From positions 1 to 28,462 of the IMG/VR virus record IMGVR_UViG_3300025759_000514: DNA of 28,462 nucleotides. One strand, 5' to 3'. The notes below the pieces were generated by a model, which was not told the DNA's origin, made no database searches, and was given only the letters and a program-made list of their open reading frames with translations. The stretch comes from a virus. A program made the position numbers and the translations under genes. Of this stretch, positions 25,756-28,462 are shown piece after piece; within the stretch, counting starts at the first letter, position 1, and each line of letters starts with the position of its first letter.

Positions 25756-26025
25756 TTAGTTTGTTGGATTTTTGTAGTAGAGTCTTCCTCTACCAGGATA
25801 AGTTATATATTTACCGTTCTTGTCTGAACTAGGCTTAAGTGGCATCTCCCCTTCGTCTAAGCTCTGACTTTTCACAGCTTTACCGTCTGTGGTATACAAA
25901 ACTTCAGGAAAACTAGGGTTTTGAGAGCCAGGGGCGCTAGTCGGTATGTTTTCTATTTTACGCTCTTCAGCCTCAACGCCACCTACACCTGACTGTTTTG
26001 GGAAGCCTTTCATTTTAAATGCCAT
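25756..26025 (-). CDS. MAFK-tagged small protein (89 aa)
   Basis: It begins MAFKMKGFPKQSGVGG, then becomes a Pro/Ser/Glu-rich, apparently unstructured chain containing DEGEMPLKP and a basic ending with YPGRGRLYYKN. A GEMP element is shared with the tagged 242-aa protein of this array. No fold or catalytic motif is visible. The flexible character suits an internal or decoration protein of the head. It starts 2 bases after the previous tagged gene. Confidence 0.6.
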   Translation of the reverse strand: MAFKMKGFPKQSGVGGVEAEERKIENIPTSAPGSQNPSFPEVLYTTDGKAVKSQSLDEGEMPLKPSSDKNGKYITYPGRGRLYYKNPTN

Positions 26026-26027
26026 GA

Positions 26028-26321
26028 TTACTTGTTTTTTCTCTTTCTTTTTTTCTTTTTGTCAGTACTTACAGTATCAGCTACAGTAGATCCGCCCGTC
26101 TTAAGACTTTTATCAGCGCCAATGGTTGTATCAGTCTCTTGCTGTAGACTAATTGCTGCTTGCCAGTTCTTACCACTTCCCCCTGTACCGTCTCCCTCTG
26201 GATCAAACGCAGCGGTAGCGTCTATTTTCTCCATCTCTTCCATATCTTCGCCACGCTTTTTTGTTGCGCTGCCAACACCGAAGTTACGGTGCATAGGGCT
26301 GCCTTTCATTTTAAATGCCAT
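26028..26321 (-). CDS. MAFK-tagged small protein (97 aa)
   Basis: The start, MAFKMKGSPMHRNFGVGS, is the fullest version of the tag, including the P-x-H-[KR]-x-F element. The middle is acidic and Gly-rich (AAFDPEGDGTGGSGKNW). The end is strongly basic (DKKKKRKRKNK), suggesting contact with DNA or with an acidic partner such as the scaffold. It lacks predicted strands or membrane segments. The function is unknown. Confidence 0.6.
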   Translation of the reverse strand: MAFKMKGSPMHRNFGVGSATKKRGEDMEEMEKIDATAAFDPEGDGTGGSGKNWQAAISLQQETDTTIGADKSLKTGGSTVADTVSTDKKKKRKRKNK

Positions 26322-26331
26322 ATTTCTTATA

Positions 26332-26622
26332 TTAAAAAGTTTTTACTACTTTCGGCCCTTTTGTAGCCTCTAATTTTTTAGAAAAGTAGTCGATACTGCC
26401 GTCAATCGCGGATTCTGCACCTTCCATGGTCTCTCTACGGGTTACAGAGTGCCAATTATCGTCAATTGCAGGGTGAGAAACCTCTGTTTGGTAGTATCCG
26501 TTAGGTAATTGGGTAATTCGCCAGTTAGATTTGTCAGACATGTGCGTCCATTGCTCAATTTCTTGTTTACTTGGCTTCATTGTGTGCGTCGAAGTCGACG
26601 TCTTGTAGTATAAATAGGTCAT
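26332..26622 (-). CDS. Conserved small phage protein (96 aa or 82 aa)
   Basis: The core reads MKPSKQEIEQWTHMSDKSNW, then PNGYYQTEVSHP, TRRETMEGAESAIDGSI and a helix ending. I recall this pattern from marine phage contigs, without a known function. Two starts are possible: the ATG at 26622 or the ATG at 26580. The shorter form begins at the remembered family start and leaves a small hairpin (26587-26600) untranslated in front of it. The spacing to the upstream gene favours neither strongly. It carries no MAFK tag although it sits inside the tagged array. Confidence 0.6.
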   Translation of the reverse strand: MTYLYYKTSTSTHTMKPSKQEIEQWTHMSDKSNWRITQLPNGYYQTEVSHPAIDDNWHSVTRRETMEGAESAIDGSIDYFSKKLEATKGPKVVKTF

Positions 26623-26645
26623 TATTTATGGTTTTATGTTTGGTA

Positions 26646-26660
26646 TAGGGATTTTCCCTA
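26646..26660 (-). terminator. Small hairpin after the 242-aa gene
   Basis: TAGGGA-TTT-TCCCTA on the plus strand gives a perfect 6-bp inverted repeat beginning 2 bases after the stop of the 242-aa gene. No uridine run follows on the minus strand, so it is more likely a pause or mRNA-protecting hairpin than a strong terminator. TAGGG arms also appear in the leader dyad near 28305. Confidence 0.35.
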
Positions 26661-26662
26661 CT

Positions 26663-27391
26663 TTATTTACAGTTTTTCATAGTATATCCACGTCCTTTTG
26701 TAGATTTACCGTATTTTTTAGCAAAAGCGGGGTCATCACCTGTTTCCGTTGTGCTTTGAGGCATCTCTCCTTCGTAACAGCCGTATGCGTCGCACCATTT
26801 TCCAACACCTTTGCCAATGTTTTTGATGAATTTCCCTACATCAGTGCCAATTTGCTTAGCCCCGTGTTTAATTCCTTTCCCTACCTGCTTAAGTTCGTAC
26901 TTAAGATTACCGCCAGTTTTACTTTCTTTTTCTTCTTCTTGTTTACCAGCGTATTCTTTGATGCTAGAGGTTGAGGGTTTCAATTCAAAATCTCTTTCTG
27001 GAGACGGTAGAGTCCCAACTCGTGGAGTTATAGGCTCTATTGTTTCACCACCCGCGTCCTCTAGCGGTATGAATTGAGAGGATCTTGCTATTTGCCTTTC
27101 GTCTGCAGCTTTTTTCTCCTCATCTGATAAACTAGCATAGTAAGCATCTCCCTCTGGTGTATGCGGGACTTCAGTCGTTTCTACACGACCTCCTTTTTGC
27201 GTCCAGCCAGATGCGTCACCTTGCTTCTCGAACCAGAAGTCACCACCTGTGTGTGCTCCACCCTCCTTGTTATAGTGAGGCGTATCTTCAGGAACGCCTT
27301 TTCCTAAGTTATGTCCGCCGTGCTTAAATGACGTTGAGAAATTTTTATGTATTGGGTTGCCTGAATTACCGGCTTTTAGTTTAAATGCCAT
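26663..27391 (-). CDS. MAFK-tagged protein with amphipathic helix (242 aa)
   Basis: The start, MAFKLKAGNSGNPIHKNFST, carries the tag plus the P-x-H-K-x-F element. Residues 20-80 are Gly/His-rich, 80-160 are charged and probably disordered. Residues about 165-199 form a Lys/Gly-rich segment with hydrophobics every 3-4 positions (QIGTDVGKFIKNIGKGVGKW), like a cationic amphipathic helix able to bind membranes. Two Cys follow (WCDAYGCYEGEMP). The tail is basic. It lacks enzyme motifs. An ejected or membrane-active virion protein is one reading; a DNA-binding internal protein is another. Confidence 0.6.
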   Translation of the reverse strand: MAFKLKAGNSGNPIHKNFSTSFKHGGHNLGKGVPEDTPHYNKEGGAHTGGDFWFEKQGDASGWTQKGGRVETTEVPHTPEGDAYYASLSDEEKKAADERQIARSSQFIPLEDAGGETIEPITPRVGTLPSPERDFELKPSTSSIKEYAGKQEEEKESKTGGNLKYELKQVGKGIKHGAKQIGTDVGKFIKNIGKGVGKWCDAYGCYEGEMPQSTTETGDDPAFAKKYGKSTKGRGYTMKNCK

Positions 27392-27395
27392 TTAA

Positions 27396-27803
27396 TTATG
27401 CTTTCACCCACCATCCGTACTCTGCGACAATAGAGCCAGACGATGCTTGTAGTTGTACTCCTAACGAATGGCCACCACAAGGCAGAAAACAGAACTCATC
27501 AGCAGCAAGTTTTGCAAATGGTACGTCACCTGTTAGCTCTACGTTTAAAGTTTCTGTTGTTGCACTAGTTCCATCAGACGTGCCAGTGTGCTTTACGTAT
27601 ATATAGTACGTCTGACCGTCTGTACGAGGCTGTACAATATTATTTGCGCCTGTAGTTGACACGGTAGTTCTAGATATACCGTGTGTCTCTTGTCCAATAG
27701 AAAGTGTGTCGGTAACGGTTAGACTTAGAGTTTCGTCTTCGCTAACTCCACTTGATCCGCCAGTGCTCGATAATGTTAGTGTTGGTGTTAATGTTATAGC
27801 CAT
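27396..27803 (-). CDS. Beta-rich putative virion protein (135 aa)
   Basis: The product is Thr/Ser/Gly-rich with alternating strands from the first residue (AITLTPTLTLSSTGGSSG), then DGQTYYIYVKHTG and TTETLNVELTGDVPFAKL, ending SSGSIVAEYGWWVKA. It looks like a single beta-sandwich domain of the kind used as head decoration or tail spike insert. No signal peptide or membrane segment is visible. It sits second in the operon. The function is not recognised; a structural role is inferred from composition and company. Confidence 0.55.
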   Translation of the reverse strand: MAITLTPTLTLSSTGGSSGVSEDETLSLTVTDTLSIGQETHGISRTTVSTTGANNIVQPRTDGQTYYIYVKHTGTSDGTSATTETLNVELTGDVPFAKLAADEFCFLPCGGHSLGVQLQASSGSIVAEYGWWVKA

Positions 27804-27814
27804 TGTTTAATTCT

Positions 27815-28225
27815 TTATATTTCCATAGCCCCGACGTTGGATTCTTCGTAGCCTGATTCGAATATTTTTCTTTTCTTTACTTCCTGAAGATGCTTTACAC
27901 CCTCGATCGCCATTTTTGTTACTGGATTGTATAAGCCTCCAGAAAGAGCCATTAACGCGTGATTTTTTAATTCGTCTTTTACGATGTCTCCAAGATCATC
28001 GCCAGCCGCGTATCTCGCGATACCACCGGTCAAACCTCCATGCGCTTCGCCCCACGTACTAAGAGCTTTATCCTTATCTTGTTGTTTTGCAGCGTCAGAT
28101 CCAGCAAGTGGGCTACCGTCCTCCTGAACGTACTTCATAGGAGAACTAGAGGCCATCTCCATAGGAGAGCACTCTGTACACTTTTTTCTTTTTCTGCGTC
28201 TTCGCGTTATTCCGTGTCGTCTCAT
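27815..28225 (-). CDS. First gene of operon: basic small protein (136 aa)
   Basis: Residues 3-15 are almost all Arg/Lys (RHGITRRRRKRKK), followed by a CTEC pair and Met/Ser-rich SPMEMASSSPMKYV. The second half is helical and Ala/Gly-rich (GGLTGGIARYAAGDDLGD; NHALMALSGGLYNPVTKMA). The basic head suggests nucleic-acid or scaffold binding. It starts directly downstream of the structured leader, with an A/T-rich sequence and no Shine-Dalgarno site before the ATG. No family is recognised. Confidence 0.5.
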   Translation of the reverse strand: MRRHGITRRRRKRKKCTECSPMEMASSSPMKYVQEDGSPLAGSDAAKQQDKDKALSTWGEAHGGLTGGIARYAAGDDLGDIVKDELKNHALMALSGGLYNPVTKMAIEGVKHLQEVKKRKIFESGYEESNVGAMEI

Positions 28226-28304
28226 ATAATATAGTATTACACACTTAATTAACTTTTTACTTGTGACACTAGCCTGCTACTATTAATCCTTATACCTTAT
28301 GTCA

Positions 28305-28340
28305 TACCCTAGATATTAGGGACTAATATCCTTAGGGGTA
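28305..28340. repeat. Long inverted repeat (dyad) in leader
   Basis: Perfect arms GATATTAG (28312-28319) and CTAATATC (28323-28330) flank a GGA loop. The symmetry extends outward through TACCCTA and TAGGGGTA with a small bulge, giving an arm of about 15 bases. It can fold as a hairpin in RNA or serve as a dimeric repressor site in DNA. Confidence 0.65.
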
Positions 28341-28397
28341 CCCATATATAGAGGTACCTCCAAAAAAGGACGTTGCGTATATATAACTAAAGTGTAG

Positions 28398-28426
28398 CCC
28401 CCCTCCCCTCCCCCGCCCCCTCCCCC
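28398..28426 (-). other. G-quadruplex motif on the minus strand
   Basis: The plus strand reads C6-T-C4-T-C5-G-C5-T-C5, so the minus strand has five G runs of 4-6 separated by single bases. This exceeds the usual quadruplex rule (four G runs of three or more, loops of 1-7). It stands out sharply in an AT-rich phage. It lies about 170 bases upstream of the first gene, on the strand that would be the RNA sense. Confidence 0.75.
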
Positions 28427-28462
28427 TGGGAAAGTCGCGACTCTAACCCAGCCCCCGCCTCC

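Larger units (their letters stand above)
28226..28462 (-). promoter_or_regulatory. Structured non-coding leader/promoter region of the operon
   Basis: No credible gene occurs in these 237 bases. They hold, from the right edge leftwards, a 10-bp palindrome AGTCGCGACT (28433-28442), the G-rich tract (28398-28426), TA-rich steps near 28378-28386, the palindrome GAGGTACCTC (28351-28360), GGGTACCC (28336-28343), and a long dyad at 28305-28340. The A/T-rich stretch next to the first ATG may contain a promoter -10 (TAATAC/TATATT). It is a candidate late-operon promoter with operators. Confidence 0.5.

Noticed and set aside
28433-28442. AGTCGCGACT as a terminator hairpin
   Set aside because: As a perfect palindrome it leaves almost no loop and no U tract follows; a protein-binding site is more likely.
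1-28462. tRNA genes, CRISPR arrays, insertion sequences, integrase or attachment sites
   Set aside because: I looked on both strands and saw no cloverleaf, regularly spaced long repeat, transposase or recombinase motif.

Overview
The window reads as the virion-assembly (late) half of a tailed double-stranded DNA phage, probably marine and probably infecting a Bacteroidota host. All recognisable genes lie on the minus strand, packed into what looks like one long polycistronic unit read from the right edge (about 28225) to beyond the left edge. The sequence is AT-rich. Almost every start codon follows an A/T-rich stretch with no AGGAGG-like site, which fits Bacteroidota translation. Many neighbouring small and late proteins look like those found in uncultured marine phage contigs. 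The host and habitat are inferences; I could not run a database search.

Layout in the direction of transcription. (1) 28462-28226 is a non-coding leader with a very strong G-quadruplex motif and several nested dyads. (2) 28225-25470 holds six small proteins of unknown function, four of which share a MAFK[ML]-type N-terminus. (3) 25432-23620 holds a phage GroEL and an overlapping short GroES. (4) 23521-19132 holds beta-rich putative structural proteins, a winged-helix protein, two more MAFK-tagged small proteins (one with a HEXXH zinc-protease motif), two small membrane proteins including a GTA-type holin, and a coiled-coil protein. (5) 19151-15904 is the packaging module: a small conserved protein, a 196-aa protein that looks like two fused GroES-like domains, a probable small terminase and the large terminase. 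(6) 15901-10808 is the head module: portal, acidic scaffold and major capsid protein, ending in a clear intrinsic terminator. (7) 10734-8153 holds three probable head-completion or connector proteins, with a cUUCGg hairpin between the first two. (8) From 8149 to the left edge there is one uninterrupted reading frame of at least 2,716 codons, a giant tail or virion protein whose end lies outside the window.

How it fits together: the terminase, portal, scaffold and capsid build and fill the head. The connectors and giant protein make the neck and tail. The holin-type proteins would act in lysis. The GroEL/GroES pair, and possibly the tandem GroES-like protein, would fold virion proteins. The most unusual points are two separate GroES-type genes (one with a duplicated domain, beside the terminase), an array of unrelated small proteins carrying one shared N-terminal tag, the giant reading frame, and the structured G-rich leader.
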